From positions 1 through 64,000 of the forward strand of contig MPUH01000323.1 of NCBI GenBank assembly GCA_001970955.1: a stretch of 64,000 nt of DNA, read 5' to 3'. Positions within the stretch are counted from its first letter, which is position 1; every line of letters begins with the position of its first letter. The DNA is from Stentor coeruleus. Its lineage: Eukaryota; Ciliophora; Heterotrichea; Heterotrichida; Stentoridae. The notes beneath the pieces were generated by a model. That model was not told the DNA's origin. It ran no database searches and was given only the letters and a program-made list of their open reading frames with translations. Positions 9,875 to 21,188 of this stretch are shown here, piece after piece. Both the position numbers and the translations under genes were made by a program.

Positions 9875-10498
9875 TTAGCAGCAGTTTTTATTTTTGGGTT
9901 TTTCTGGCTCATTACTTGTTATTTTAACCCTTCGACCTCCTCTTGAATTAGTTGTTGGAGGATTAGCTTTAAGGTTTTTCTGATGAACAGCATATGCTCT
10001 TCTTGCTATTTCCGTATATAATTCTTGTACACCTTTACCTGATTTTGCACTAGTATTGAAATGTGCTGCATTTATAGAGTTTGAGTATTCTATAGCTTCT
10101 TGTCCAGTTATTTGCCTTTCAGATTCACGATCGCATTTATTACCAGCTATTACTATGCTGATATCCTTATCGGCTTGAGATTGTAATTCTTTAACCCAAG
10201 CTTTAACTTTGTTGAAAGATCCAGAGTCTGTTATGTCGTATGCTATAACTGCCCCATTAGCTTGTCGATAATAGTTTGGGGCTAAAGCACGAAATCTTTC
10301 CTGGCCTGCTGTGTCCCATATATTTAGCCTTACTATGACACCACCATCTAATTGGACTTCTTTTTGAATAAAATTCGCCTGAACTGTGCTGATTTCATTA
10401 TCATGGAACTCATTACGGGCAAATTTTAAGGTTAAGGAAGTTTTGCCAACTCTCCCTTCGCCTAGTGTCACTATTTTGAATTCTTTGACTGAATCCAT
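9875..10498 (-). CDS. RAB21: Rab21-like small GTPase
   Basis: A Rab GTPase of 207 residues, the normal family length, which cycles between GDP and GTP to direct endosomal traffic. All G motifs are present: GEGRVGKTS (P-loop), the switch I Thr in ISTVQANF, WDTAGQERF (switch II), GNKCD and TSAK. The stretch GRVGKTSLTLKFARNEF, the block LAPNYYRQANGAVIAYDITD and the WVKEL helix fit Rab21 (of the Rab5/Rab21/Rab22 group) best. The C terminus ends Asn-Cys-Cys, a double-geranylgeranylation signal. The catalytic Gln is present. The exact subfamily is by eye; Rab5 is the alternative. Confidence 0.92.
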   Translation of the reverse strand: MDSVKEFKIVTLGEGRVGKTSLTLKFARNEFHDNEISTVQANFIQKEVQLDGGVIVRLNIWDTAGQERFRALAPNYYRQANGAVIAYDITDSGSFNKVKAWVKELQSQADKDISIVIAGNKCDRESERQITGQEAIEYSNSINAAHFNTSAKSGKGVQELYTEIARRAYAVHQKNLKANPPTTNSRGGRRVKITSNEPEKPKNKNCC

Positions 10499-10764
10499 TA
10501 ATATTTTTATTCACTAATGGTATTATTTTGCAATAAACTTGAAAATAGTTTTTTAGATTTTTTGGATGATGTTGGGGTTTAATGGGTTTTAGGATTTAGT
10601 TGAAAAAATATTAGAGATTTCATATTAGAAATCGAAAATGATAAGAAAAAATTGTTGAAAAAATTATGTGAAGTGATTTTATATTAAAATATGGAAAAAG
10701 TGTTTTGACTAGGTTTATTATCAAGAAGAAACTAATAAATTAGTTAATATGTTTTACCTATAAA

Positions 10765-12195
10765 TTACCTTTGAAGATAATTCTCTGGAGCATAAGCTAC
10801 AACAAAACCCTTATAAGGTACTATTTCAAGTTGGAACTTATCAGTATAAAAAAGGATTTTAAGGTATTGTTTCATATCTGGTTCCAATTCAAATCCTATA
10901 CTTTTGCATATCCTCACAAACTGGGAAAAGCTAATAATTTCTCTTTTCCCTTTATCAAACTCATGACATTTCTCTATAAAAACTTCCCAATGTCCATCCA
11001 TAGAACTTCTTATCTTATCATCAAAGACAACTTCTTCATCTTCATTAAATATTTTCCATTCATCCATAATTTTCCTTAGCTTATTTTCAATATCATTTTT
11101 TTCTGTTTTAGTTTTGTTTATGAGTATATATTTTGTTATTATTTCAGCTGATGTTTTATCTAATAATATAGGCATTCTTGTTAAAATTTGAAGAATATCA
11201 TCATAAGTATAACCTTCAGCTGGAAACAAACATAAAAAGTTGTTGAATGTTATTCTTTGGATTTGAAGACGGTAATAAAGATGCTCAATTGCAGGTTTTA
11301 TATCAGAATAATTAGGAATATTGCTAGGTTTATATTTGATAAATGCTTTTTCAAACATTCTCTGATTAATTCTCCCATCTCTAGCAATAACCTCAAAAAG
11401 CACTTCGATTTCTTCATCATTTATTATACCCAACCCATTCATCCCTCTTGAAAACTCTTGAAACCCAATACTATCACAATTATTCGGGTTCACAACATAC
11501 CAAATCTCATCATTTTCTAATTGATTCACACAAAACCCTTCATATAACTTTATAAAAATCCCCATAACCAACATTGAATTCCTTTGTTTAAACTGTGGAG
11601 AATTTTTTTTCCCTAATATTTTCCTATCACTATTTTTCCCTGATATTTCATTAAATCTTTTATTACTTTCTATATCAGAGCCATAATACCCAATAGTCTT
11701 TTTTTTTCCTTCTTTTATTTTTTTTATCTTAGAACTTAATTTTATGTATTTTTCAAATAGTTTTTTATAATCATAAGGAACTTTGTTAATAAATTCATCT
11801 ATAATAATTTTGTGTCTTATAGACTCATCTTTAAGGACATTTACTTCTAATTCAAGTTCTGATATACGTAAAAGGAGTTTTTGTTTTTCTAGGTCTGGGG
11901 AAAATGCTATGTTGTTAAAGGTTTTGAAAGGGGTTAATAAGAGATTTACTTTTTTTTTTTCTAGGCGGATTATTTTGGATTTGAGGTTCTTGTTTTCTTC
12001 TTGTAAGGCATTTATGAGTTTTTTTAAGGTTTGGACTTGTTCGTTTAGTTCTTCTTTTGCGTAGAAGTCTGTTGTTGTTCGGAGTGGGCTTATATGGTCT
12101 TTGAAGAGAAGCTCGTTTTTGTTTGATGTAATAGTTTGCATTTTACCCCCTCGAGATGTAAGGGGATATGCACTATATGGTCTTGATTTATCCAT
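10765..12195 (-). CDS. Coiled-coil protein with degenerate EF-hand-type region
   Basis: A 476-residue protein. After a short Ser/Tyr/Pro-rich head (SRPYSAYPLTSRGGK), residues about 45-165 are coiled coil. Residues from about 208 to the end look like an array of calmodulin-like helical pairs with poor calcium loops (NPNNCDSIGFQEF, with only some acidic ligands). No specific family is recognised. EF-hand-like cytoskeletal proteins of this form are common in ciliates. It is transcribed in the same direction as the Rab21-like gene downstream, 266 bases away. Confidence 0.75.
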   Translation of the reverse strand: MDKSRPYSAYPLTSRGGKMQTITSNKNELLFKDHISPLRTTTDFYAKEELNEQVQTLKKLINALQEENKNLKSKIIRLEKKKVNLLLTPFKTFNNIAFSPDLEKQKLLLRISELELEVNVLKDESIRHKIIIDEFINKVPYDYKKLFEKYIKLSSKIKKIKEGKKKTIGYYGSDIESNKRFNEISGKNSDRKILGKKNSPQFKQRNSMLVMGIFIKLYEGFCVNQLENDEIWYVVNPNNCDSIGFQEFSRGMNGLGIINDEEIEVLFEVIARDGRINQRMFEKAFIKYKPSNIPNYSDIKPAIEHLYYRLQIQRITFNNFLCLFPAEGYTYDDILQILTRMPILLDKTSAEIITKYILINKTKTEKNDIENKLRKIMDEWKIFNEDEEVVFDDKIRSSMDGHWEVFIEKCHEFDKGKREIISFSQFVRICKSIGFELEPDMKQYLKILFYTDKFQLEIVPYKGFVVAYAPENYLQR

Positions 12196-12777
12196 ATTAT
12201 TTAAATGTTAAGATTATTAAATCGTTTCAAAGGATTAGTAATTTAGAAAGGTTTGATGTTTAAAGAAAAGATGAGGTGGAATTGAAGATAAGATTATAGT
12301 AATTTAGGAATTATTTGGTTTGAGTTTTGGATATTTTATTATTTGTGGATATTTTATGATTTGTGGATTTTTTTAGATGATTAGATTTTAGAAATTATTG
12401 ATAAATTTATGTGTTTTTTAGGATTTTGGTATATACTTTAATAGTAAATACTTTTTAGATATAAAGCACACCTATGTTTGATAAAATATATTATAATGGT
12501 ATTATAGATTAATATTTAGCAGAAATACTCTATGAAAATATGTTGAAAATCATTTTATTATGAAGAAGATTTGAAAATAATGATAAATAAACACACACTC
12601 TTTCTGAAGCATACTAAATGCAAAATTTTTAACTAAAATCAATCAAAATCCTCTACTTTTAAATAGCTCAGCTTAAATTATATATTTTAACCTCAAAGAC
12701 ACCTAATAATTTCCATTAATTGGCGCATTTTCATCTAAACAATATATTCTATTGACTATATTTTTAAATATTTTATA
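12196..12777. other. Intergenic, no gene seen
   Basis: The left half is G-rich on the + strand (upstream of the minus-strand gene ending at 12195). The right half is C-rich (downstream of the minus-strand gene at 12778). No open frame or RNA is recognised. Confidence 0.4.
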
Positions 12778-13416
12778 TTACGGGAGATGGAAAAAAATAC
12801 CATTGCTAAAATACAATGAATCTTCCTTTTTACCTTTTTTCTCTGAAAAATTTTCAGACATCTTCATATATTTGCCCATTATATCATCAGCCTTATGCTG
12901 TGCATAATTCCTCCCAATACTATTCTTAAAAGCATTTTTAGTTGGAGATATTTCTCGAGCTTTGCGAGGTTGGCTATGATAACGTATTTTATTTTCTTCA
13001 GGAATATCAACAGACAAATCTTCTTCTTCGATTTCATCAAGTGTTAAAGGACGCTGCATATAAGTTTTTGTTATATTAAAAGCTGAGTCAAGTGGCATTG
13101 GGGATATTCTTGAAGTATCAGAATACCCTTGACTAGAATCTGAAGAAGTGCATCTTGAATCAGGATACTGTGCTGCAAGGTAAATAGTCAAATTATGAAA
13201 GTAGTTAGAAAATTTAGGAGGGGCGATTTTTTTAACTTCGAGTTTACTCATTCTAGTATAAATTGTCACTAGAGATTTGGTAAATGCTTGATCATCAACT
13301 TGTTGTAACATAACTGCTTTAAAAACTCTTTCTGCTAGGATTTCAATTAAATTCTCAATAAGTTTCATATACGCTTGATCATGCATACGACTATTTAAAG
13401 CATTTTGGTTAGACAT
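12778..13416 (-). CDS. Hypothetical protein with N-terminal helical domain
   Basis: A 212-residue protein starting MSNQNALNSRMHD. An in-frame ATG at 13434 would add six residues. Residues 10-85 are helical (LIENLIEILAERVFKAV, then FSNYFHNLTIYLAAQYP). The rest is Ser/Pro-rich and acidic, and probably disordered, with a short EIEEEDLS patch. No known domain is seen. The frame is clean, and long enough in AT-rich DNA to be convincing. Confidence 0.65.
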   Translation of the reverse strand: MSNQNALNSRMHDQAYMKLIENLIEILAERVFKAVMLQQVDDQAFTKSLVTIYTRMSKLEVKKIAPPKFSNYFHNLTIYLAAQYPDSRCTSSDSSQGYSDTSRISPMPLDSAFNITKTYMQRPLTLDEIEEEDLSVDIPEENKIRYHSQPRKAREISPTKNAFKNSIGRNYAQHKADDIMGKYMKMSENFSEKKGKKEDSLYFSNGIFFHLP

Positions 13417-13624
13417 GATTAATATATAGTTCATTTTATCTAAAAAATAAGCATACTCCCTTTAAAACCTAAAGTTTATAGTCTGATTTCTATAATAATC
13501 CTATGTTTTTTTATATTAAAATCTAAGTTTTTTGTAGAATAATCTTGGATTTCATAAGAAAAAAAGCCAAATCATGATTTTTTCATCTAAAAAAAAATTT
13601 ATATTATAAAACTTTCGATATAAA

Positions 13625-14152
13625 ATGGCTTTTATGCCAACCCGATTTGATTGTCCTCTTTTAAGGTCTTTACATTTCCTCCAAAGTTCGAAAAATAAAC
13701 GACTTTCTAATAGTATTTGTTTACAAGATGAAACTTCAAGAGTAACATAGACTATTAGATATAAGTTTACTCCTATTCATAGTCGTAAATCTTCAGATAT
13801 TACATGCATCAATATTCATAGATCAAATCGACTTGTCAATTCTTCAAATCGAATATTCATAAGAGCATTAAGTAGTCGACCTGTTGGGAAAACTCAAACC
13901 CTTAATGATTCAGTTGGGATTAGTCTTAGGACTTTTGCCCTTGCATCAAGTAAAGAAAAAACTACAAATAAAAAACCAATAAACTCGTCTTTATCAGAAA
14001 AAAAACACTTCAAAACTGTAATCNAAACTACAAATAAAAAACCAATAAACTCGTCTTTATCAGAAAAAAAACACTTCAAAACTGTAATCCCGAATCAGGG
14101 ACTTTTTTTGAAACAGGAAGGTTCTGAAACTAATCTTGCACCTTGGCAATAA
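13625..14152 (+). pseudogene. Hypothetical gene with one in-frame stop and an assembly duplication
   Basis: A + strand frame starts at an ATAAAATGG context (MAFMPTRFDCPLLR) and runs to a TAA at 14150. One TAG interrupts it at about 13747-13749, and no 15-base intron fits there: the only GT..AG stretch is 17 bases and would destroy the frame. The frame is otherwise open. It contains a 65-base direct duplication around the N at 14024, which is an assembly artefact. The encoded protein (about 150 residues) is Ser/Arg/Lys-rich and unrecognised. It could be a young pseudogene, a gene with an unusual intron, or a sequencing error. The neighbouring kinase pseudogene favours decay. Confidence 0.45.
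13959..14089. repeat. Assembly duplication around single N at 14024 (65 bases twice)
   Basis: Bases 13959-14023 are repeated at 14025-14089 with one N between. This is the pattern of an uncollapsed contig overlap, not a biological repeat. Confidence 0.85.
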
Positions 14153-14386
14153 GATTTCACATTAAATTTAGTTAAAATATATCATATAATTTATTAAAAT
14201 ATACTCTTGTGATATATAAGAATGTTACAATAATATTCTATGTAAATTATTAGACTTTTTTATATACAGGAATACATGTTTTTTACTCATATTCTTTGAT
14301 GAAATTTTTAATAAAATTATATACCTTAGGCAACTCTGCTATTCAAGAAAATCTTAAATCTTGTGCGATATATTGTATAAATAACA

Positions 14387-15696
14387 ATGAAAGAAATTGG
14401 ACATGAGTTCAAATTGGTATCATTATTAGGAAAAGGGGCTTTTGGCACAGTTCTCGAATGCTGAATTTAAACCACAAATCAATAGCTTTAAAAGTGATTA
14501 AAAAATACAAACTTATAGAAATGCAGATTTTGTTTTCTATACAAGAATCAGAACTTCTCAGCCGTTTAGACCACCCGAACATCGTCAAATTTATTGACCT
14601 CCACCACACAAACTCTTTTCTAATACTTGAAATGTAATTACTTAAAGGAAACAGTTTAGCACATTTACTTTCACATAAAAAACCTAGTTAGCACGAAGTT
14701 TCATCAATAATGAGAATGGTATTTTGTGGATTTTCTTATCTTTTTTTCTACAAAAATTAAAGTTTTATTTTACATTCACATTAAAATTTATCTCATTTGC
14801 CAGCATTTTCTAATAAAATCTTATCTTATCTTCACAAAGTTCAAGTTCTTCACAGAGACTTGAAACCTGAAAACATAATATTTCAAGATATAGAACAAAC
14901 TAACTTGAAAATCACAGATTTTGGACTAAGTACCAAATATACTCTTGAAAAACATTTAGATCAACGTTCAGAGACAATGGATTATATGGCCCCAGAACAA
15001 ATACTTCATAAAAAATACAGTGAACCAGTAGACATTTGGAGTTGTGGAATAATTTTCTATCAACTTCTAACAAACTCTCATCCTTTAACTTCAAAAAAAA
15101 GTTACAAAAAAATTTCATCAAACATTTACAGAAAATAGAATGGAAAAATTCCCATAAAACTTCTCTTTATTAGCTAAAGATTTATTCTTAAGATGTACAA
15201 GATTTAATCGATTAGAACGATATACAACAAATTTAGCATTGCAACATCCTTTTATTATAAGTATTAAATGGAAAATACCTTTAGCACATTTGGTTAGATT
15301 ATATCAAGACAAATTTAAACTTAAAAGCTTATTAATACTTATATACAACTTACTGGGATTATAAAAAATGTTTATATAGATGAAATTTATAGAGTTAGGG
15401 TAAATGATCCATTTTGTAGGGTTAAGGATACAGTATGTAAAGATTCAGGACCTAAGAAAATGAATTCACTTGGGAGTATAGAAATTTATAGTAATGATAA
15501 GAATATGAAAGCTTCAAGACAACAGAGTTTGTTAGGAATTATGGGAATCAGTTCAGTTTACCTGGGAAAAAATCTTTGTATATTAGCCCTAGAAGACAAC
15601 AAGGCAGATGTAAATCTAAGTCTATATCAAGATCTCCTAGTCCAGCACCACCACTTTTGCCTAAGACAGCAAGTAAAAATCATAGACATAATGTGA
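14387..15696 (+). pseudogene. Decayed protein kinase gene (CAMK-like)
   Basis: A Ser/Thr kinase can be followed in pieces through several frames. The glycine loop GKGAFGTV follows the ATG at 14387. A frame change and stops come before the ATP-lysine strand (IALKVIKKY). ELLSRLDHPNIVKFIDL is clear, then stops stand where Glu codons are expected (LEM-stop-LLKG, KPS-stop-HEV). An AT-rich interruption precedes LSYLHKVQVLHRDLKPEN (14827-14880). ITDFGLS, the APE region (DYMAPEQ) and VDIWSCGIIFYQLL are intact. The C-lobe helix (LAKDLFLRCTRFNR) and the Ser/Pro-rich tail lie in yet other frames. With at least two frame changes and three stops it cannot make a full kinase. Unspliced introns do not explain it, because no 15-base GTA..AG units fit. 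Confidence 0.8.
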
Positions 15697-16174
15697 CAAT
15701 TCATTAGATTTTTTTTTATTTGTAAGTATTTAGGTAGTATTAAGTATTTTTATAAGATTTTTGGTTAGGTTTTGATTGAAAAAAGGTTTTGGCTATGGTT
15801 AGAAGTGAAAAAAAGGGTTTTTTTGGTTTGATAGGAGAAAATACCGCCAAATTATGATGATTATTATAATCATTTCAGATTTGATTTTTGCTAGTTTTTT
15901 ATATTAATGATATTATATATCAATAGTTGTTATTATACTATCTTATAATAGTAGCTTTTCAATAATATAAAATATTTAAATCACCAACTTTGCCAGCTGA
16001 AAATATTCCTAAAAAGTACTTTTTATACAATTTTCGTAAATATTATAACAATAAAAAGTCATAAAAGCCTTCAGAGTTTTTACACACTCATATAAAAGTA
16101 AAAATTTTAGCTTTCGATTCTGTTGTATCCTATTGAAAAAACTATGAAAAGGAGTTTAGATTTCAAATATAAAT
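15697..16174. other. Intergenic, no gene seen
   Basis: G/T-rich just after the pseudogene, then plain AT-rich DNA leading to the A20/AN1 gene. Nothing else is recognised. Confidence 0.4.
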
Positions 16175-16549
16175 ATGGAAGCACCGATATGCAGAAACTG
16201 TAAAATATTTTTCGGCTGTCAGGAAGGGCTGTGTTCGAAATGTTTCAAAGAGTCCAAAACTCAATCTCTTGTTGCAAGTGAAGTTTCGAATGTGATTAGC
16301 AGTATTCCGAAAATTGTTGAAGAGGTCAAACAAACTCCCCCTACTCCAGTACAAAACCCTGACAAGTGTGCTTTTTGTAGTAAAAGACTTGGACCACTTA
16401 GCTTCAAATGCAAGTGTTCGTCTTTTTACTGTACTAAGCACAGACATCCAGAAGAGCATCAGTGCTCCTTTGACCATAAAGCTGCAGGAATACGTAAACT
16501 ATCTGAAGAGAATCCATTAGTACAAGCCCCAAAGTTCAACAAACTCTAG
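16175..16549 (+). CDS. A20/AN1 zinc-finger protein
   Basis: A 124-residue protein with the two-finger layout of the plant SAP / animal ZFAND5-6 family, which bind ubiquitin and act in stress or proteasome pathways. The A20 finger at residues 6-23 has C6, C9, C20 and C23 with the FFG motif between. The AN1 finger at about 68-108 has CAFCSKRLG, then FKCKCSSFYC, then HRHPEEHQC and the final DHKAAG. All metal ligands of both fingers are present and the length is typical. The linker is Pro/Val-rich. The assignment to the family is firm; the cellular role is by analogy. Confidence 0.93.
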   Translation: MEAPICRNCKIFFGCQEGLCSKCFKESKTQSLVASEVSNVISSIPKIVEEVKQTPPTPVQNPDKCAFCSKRLGPLSFKCKCSSFYCTKHRHPEEHQCSFDHKAAGIRKLSEENPLVQAPKFNKL

Positions 16550-17684
16550 ACTAAGTAGCTTTGTATTAATTATTCTATGAAAAAATTATAGAAGTTCCTT
16601 CTGATATTTAAATCCTCACTTGGGATATTTTAAAAATACACACTTTTTTAGGTAAGGAAAAAATATATAGGAATCTGATTGTGTTATTATAAACAAATGA
16701 AGACAATTTAAATATGTATTTTTTGTTGGCGTTATAAGAAAATTGAATATGTAAATAGTAAAAATATAGTTTTTTGATATATGAATTATTGGAGGATTAG
16801 GAGATGAGGATATGCTTTGATGATGATTTTTGGGTAATAAGAAGTAGATTTTGTGTTGTTTAGATTGTGTGATATATGGGGAAAGAGTGAAGAGGATTAG
16901 GTTTTAAGTTTTTGATTATGTTTGGAGTATTTTTAGGTTTTGTAGGCTGAGATGATAATGTTTTAAAACTTTGAGTGGAAAATTAGATATGATTATTGGC
17001 AAATTATAGAAAATTTCAACTAAAATAGGTATCTTGAGTATTAAGATATAATTTGTAATAGAAATGATAAGGAATTTATGTTTAGGAATAAGTTTAAAGC
17101 TAAATTTGGCTTTGAGTAGTTGTAGAATTGTAATTTAAATGCTTTGGAAAACAGGTTTTGATTAAATCATCTTAATGTTATAATTTTTTGTAATCTAATC
17201 ACGCTAAATTTTTTGCTTGTAATTTTTACCATAATTATTGAATTAAGCATATAAAATCCACTAATAAATTGTCATATTCAAATAATATATCTAACTACAA
17301 CATATAAATTTACTCTAAATCTATTTTGAAATTCAAGTATCAAGAATATAAAAATCCTAATTATAATTATCCTACCATATAATCTACATAAATATTCTTA
17401 AAACTTAAATCCCTAATTAATTTTCCATAAAAATCACTAAATTTTATAACTAATTTGCATAAAGCATAAAAAAACTGTAATCTTACATACATAAAACCAA
17501 TAATCAAACTTATTCTTTTACCAAAAAAAAAAGCATTTCATCTTACTTTATACTCATAAAATACCCAAAAAATAATCTGCAAAATATTTCCATCTAAAAT
17601 TAAACTATATACTCTCCTTATAAACATAAATGGAAGGTATTTTTCATATCAAAAAATAATAATCGTCATAAGGTTAATAAAAAT
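16550..17684. other. Intergenic with a skew switch
   Basis: A 1.1 kb gap. To about 17160 it is G-rich on the + strand (the tail side of the A20/AN1 gene). From about 17190 it becomes C-rich (the promoter side of the gene at 17685). No gene or structured RNA is seen. Confidence 0.45.
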
Positions 17685-18131
17685 ATGTATCTTCAATCAC
17701 CCAATAGTGAAAAGCCAGACCTAATTCCAATAATTCCTTTAACAACTTCATCAAGCACTGGATCGCTAATAAATCTGAATTTTAGAAACCCTTTGAGAAA
17801 AAGTACATTTAAAGAGTACCAAAAAGCTTTAGTTTATAGTCCAAAATACTTAAAAATCTTACACCATCCTGATATAAACACAAAAAACTATGAGCTTTTA
17901 CATGCGAAATCCTCTAAAAACAAGTTGATAAAACTACCACAAATACTTCACCCTTCAAAAGTACCAAAAAATACTAAAATTGTGGCTTTGCATACTGAGA
18001 GAACTCCTCATGATGATTATTCTAATTATAAAAAAGAAACTATGGGGGTATTTAAACAAGCACAGTTTAGAATCAAAAAAGCTAAAGAGTGTATAAAAAT
18101 TGCTAGACAGATATCGATTAGATATTTGTAA
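17685..18131 (+). CDS. Hypothetical basic protein
   Basis: A 148-residue protein, rich in Lys, Ser and Pro. The start is MYLQSPNSEKPDL. The C terminus forms a basic helix (FRIKKAKECIKIARQISI). No domain is recognised. Upstream C-rich and downstream G-rich flanks match other + strand genes, and the clean frame supports coding. Confidence 0.6.
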   Translation: MYLQSPNSEKPDLIPIIPLTTSSSTGSLINLNFRNPLRKSTFKEYQKALVYSPKYLKILHHPDINTKNYELLHAKSSKNKLIKLPQILHPSKVPKNTKIVALHTERTPHDDYSNYKKETMGVFKQAQFRIKKAKECIKIARQISIRYL

Positions 18132-18936
18132 AGGTTAAGGTAGTAATTTTATTGTATATAAAAATGATGGGAAAAAAATTTTTTGGTATGATTTTAGTGT
18201 GAAATATATTGTTTTAATTTTTTTTGAGATGATTTTAAGTATTGCTTTATGATTATTATTTGTATTGGATTATTTGTTAGGAAGATAGGATAAATGATGA
18301 TTTTTATAGAGTGGAAATAGTTTTATATTTTATGTTATGAATTTTTTTGGTTATATAATAATGAAGATGGTATGGAGTATGGGGGATTAATAATAATATT
18401 TTATTTTTAAGTAAATTTTGCATTTTCATACCACTTTGGCTTTTAAATAACCACTTTTCTCTTCTTAATAGTTTTATAATATTCTTTCATTGGAATCGAT
18501 TATGCTTTTTATTAATCGCCCTATCACAAACCATAAAGTTTATATAAATCATTTTATTTTCATAACACTTTTTCTAACAAGTTTACAATCACTATCAAAA
18601 CTCTTATCTCAAAGCTTACCTATTCTTATTATCTACTCATAAAATCTAAGCATTTTCAATTACTACCCTTAACTCAAATTTTAATTATAAAAAACTAAAT
18701 TTTCAAATGAACCTTTACACATTTTATCCTAAAAATATCTTTTTTTAATATAATAATCTTTAACCCATATAAACTTTTTTTTTATTAGATATTATCTATT
18801 TCATATTATAATCAATATTTTTTTATGACTTCAAGCAATACTTTGTTATTTTTCCAATCTATACATATAATTTACAAACTTTCTTTTTATTTCTATTATA
18901 TTCCATAAAATATTTCTCTGATCAAATCTGTAATAA
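18132..18936. other. Intergenic with a skew switch
   Basis: G-rich to about 18400, then C-rich up to the kinase gene. No gene seen. Confidence 0.4.
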
Positions 18937-19117
18937 TGTCTATAAACTCAAGTACTAAAATAATCTCAGGGCAAGCCTTGGGATTTCAGCAAATATTTTA
19001 TTAATAAATGGCTTTATTAGAAACTNAGTCTATAAACTCAAGTACTAAAAAAAATCTCAGGGCAAGCCTTGGGATTTCAGCAAATATTTTATTAATAAAT
19101 GGCTTTATTAGAAACTC
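18937..19117. repeat. Assembly duplication around single N at 19026
   Basis: About 89 bases on the left of the N, including a first copy of the kinase start codon at 19008, recur on the right with small differences in an A run. This is an uncollapsed contig overlap. The second copy, with the ATG at 19099, is the one continuous with the gene. Confidence 0.85.
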
Positions 19118-21114
19118 GAAACTTTCGAACATTTAAAGTCCAGCTCGAAGAGGATAAAAGGCCTGAATCCCCAACTATAATGGTAACAAAATCCAGGTTG
19201 CCACAAAAAACATTGCAAGGTATCACACTCATGCTAGCAGAAACATACAAATCCTGCAATGCAAACTTTTTTTTTAACCCTTCTGAAAACCCTGCACGTC
19301 CTTTAACTAAACCAAGTGATCCAAAATACAATGATTCATATGATAACGAGCATTACCATTATATCCTTTATGTAAATGAAAAACTAATCTCCCCTGATGG
19401 CGAGCAATACACAGTCCTTGATACTTTAGGTGAAGGGACATTCGGCCAAGTAGTCAAATGCAAGTCTACAAAAGGGCTTATCTACGCAGCAAAAGTTATA
19501 AAAAACAAGCCGGTCTATTACATGCAAGGGCTAATTGAAGTAAAAATCTTATCAAAACTAAACAAAGAACTCGATCCAAACGACTCAAATCATATCGTCC
19601 GTATGGTCGATTATTTTGTTTTCCGTAACCATCTTATCATAATCTTCGAACTCTTAAGTTTAAACATCTACGAACTGATAAAAAAAAACGGATTGCGGGG
19701 TTTTAGTCTATCTTTAATAAGAAGTTTTACAAAGCAAATGCTTGAAGCTTTATGTTTGATGGAAAAAGGGAATATAATCCATTGTGATATGAAACCTGAG
19801 AATGTTTTATTAGCAAGTGATATAGGGACTATTAAGGTTATTGATTTTGGAAGTGCATGTTTTGAAAATGCTACAATTTACACATATATTCAGTCTAGAT
19901 ATTATAGATCACCTGAGGTGTTAATTGGTTTACCTTATGGTTCTGAGATAGATTCATGGTCTTTAGCTTGTATATGTGCAGAGTTGTATATTGGTATTCC
20001 ATTATTTCCTGGGTCAAATGAACATGAACAATTATTTAGAATAATTCAATGGGTTGAACCTTTACCTCAGTCAATGATAGCTGATGGGAGGTTTAGGGAT
20101 AAGTTTTTTGCTTTTGATGGGGAAGGGTATAGGTTGAAGACTTTTGAGGAGTATTCGAGGGTAAGGAATAAATAGTCGCAAAATGTCCCAATTTTGCCAT
20201 ATAGAGCTTATTTAGATATCATGAATATTGATGATTTAGTTAATTTGGATAGGAAAATCCCAAGAGAAGACCCTGAAGAACGGAAATGTTTTATAGATTT
20301 ACTTAAAGGGTTATTGAAAATGAATCCAGCTGATCGTTGGACTGCATCTCAAGCTATAAACCATCCTTTTGTCCAAGGCCAGCCTTTAAATTCTCCATTT
20401 ATCCCTGAGCCAAGTATTTTTTAAACAGAAATCCAAAAAAGTAGATCAGCGCCTGCTGGAACTTTAACTGGCTCATGTCCTTCTTTACTACAAAGAATTA
20501 GTGGAAGTCAAGATATGACAGTCAAACCTGGTGATGTGTGTTTTAGACCTTTAGTTGAAGAGCTTAAAGATGAGTTTTTTACTGGTTTCGCCCATGGCAA
20601 ACTTATGCAAATAAAACAAGTACCTCAACCACCACCAATTATTATGAATATTAATTGGACTAACCCATTTGTTAGTGAACCTGTTGATTATCAACCTAGG
20701 TATACAAATAAAAACCAGTTTAGACCTATGCCTGATATTGTTGGTCCACGATATTATAGACCTCATAGTTGCGAAGATCATGGACAATTCCCAAGGCCAT
20801 TTAGCCCATCAATAGAAAAAAGCAAATACAAAAACAACACAAAAGGTAAAAACATTAAGAAAAACACTAATTATCATAAAGGAAAAAGCCATAGTACAAA
20901 ATTTGATGATATCACCCGTAAAGCTATGGTCGAACAAATAAGACCTCATTCAATAGATGAAAAAAAAATCATCCCTCCTGGTGGATTTCTAAGCCAACCT
21001 TTAAAAGATTTCAAAACAATCATAGACAAAAAAGTTTGTAACGTCAGAGCTGTTGACCCTGATCCATCTGGGTTTCTTAATAAAGTTAAAAAAGAAGCTT
21101 CACAGCAAAAATAA
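19099..21114 (+). CDS. Yak1/DYRK-type dual-specificity kinase with two 15-base introns
   Basis: A protein kinase of 661 residues after splicing. Introns at 20161-20175 (gtaaggaataaatag) and 20414-20428 (gtattttttaaacag) must be removed; each carries an in-frame stop. The kinase domain spans about 104-440: GEGTFG (111-116), Lys132, Glu148, HCDMKPEN (228-235) and DFG (249-251). The activation loop is YTY (261-263), whose second Tyr is autophosphorylated in DYRKs, followed by SRYYRSPEV. VLDTLGEGTFGQVVKC and IYTYIQSRYYRSPEV match the Yak1 branch of the DYRKs, which regulate growth and stress responses. The C-terminal 200 residues are Pro-rich and basic, without a known domain. All catalytic residues are present. 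Confidence 0.95.
20161..20175 (+). other. 15-base intron 1 of the Yak1/DYRK gene
   Basis: gtaaggaataaatag: starts GTA, A at positions 10 and 12, ends TAG. Removing it joins EEYSR to SQNVPILPYR in frame; retaining it brings a stop. Confidence 0.95.
20414..20428 (+). other. 15-base intron 2 of the Yak1/DYRK gene
   Basis: gtattttttaaacag: GT..AG with A at positions 10 and 12. Removing it joins IPEP to KIQKSRSAPAG in frame; retaining it gives a TAA. Confidence 0.93.
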
Positions 21115-21188
21115 TTAAAAAAAGTAGTTAGATAATGCCTTTGGCCTTGAAAAAAGGAGAAGAGGGTTATTATAAAGAAAGATAAATA

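Noticed and set aside
13739-13755. GT..AG stretch of 17 bases around the in-frame TAG
   Set aside because: It is not 15 bases, and removing it puts a stop immediately downstream, so it cannot rescue the frame.
13894-14079. Minus-strand frame across the N at 14024
   Set aside because: It mirrors the plus-strand frame at 13625-14152 and includes the assembly duplication twice.
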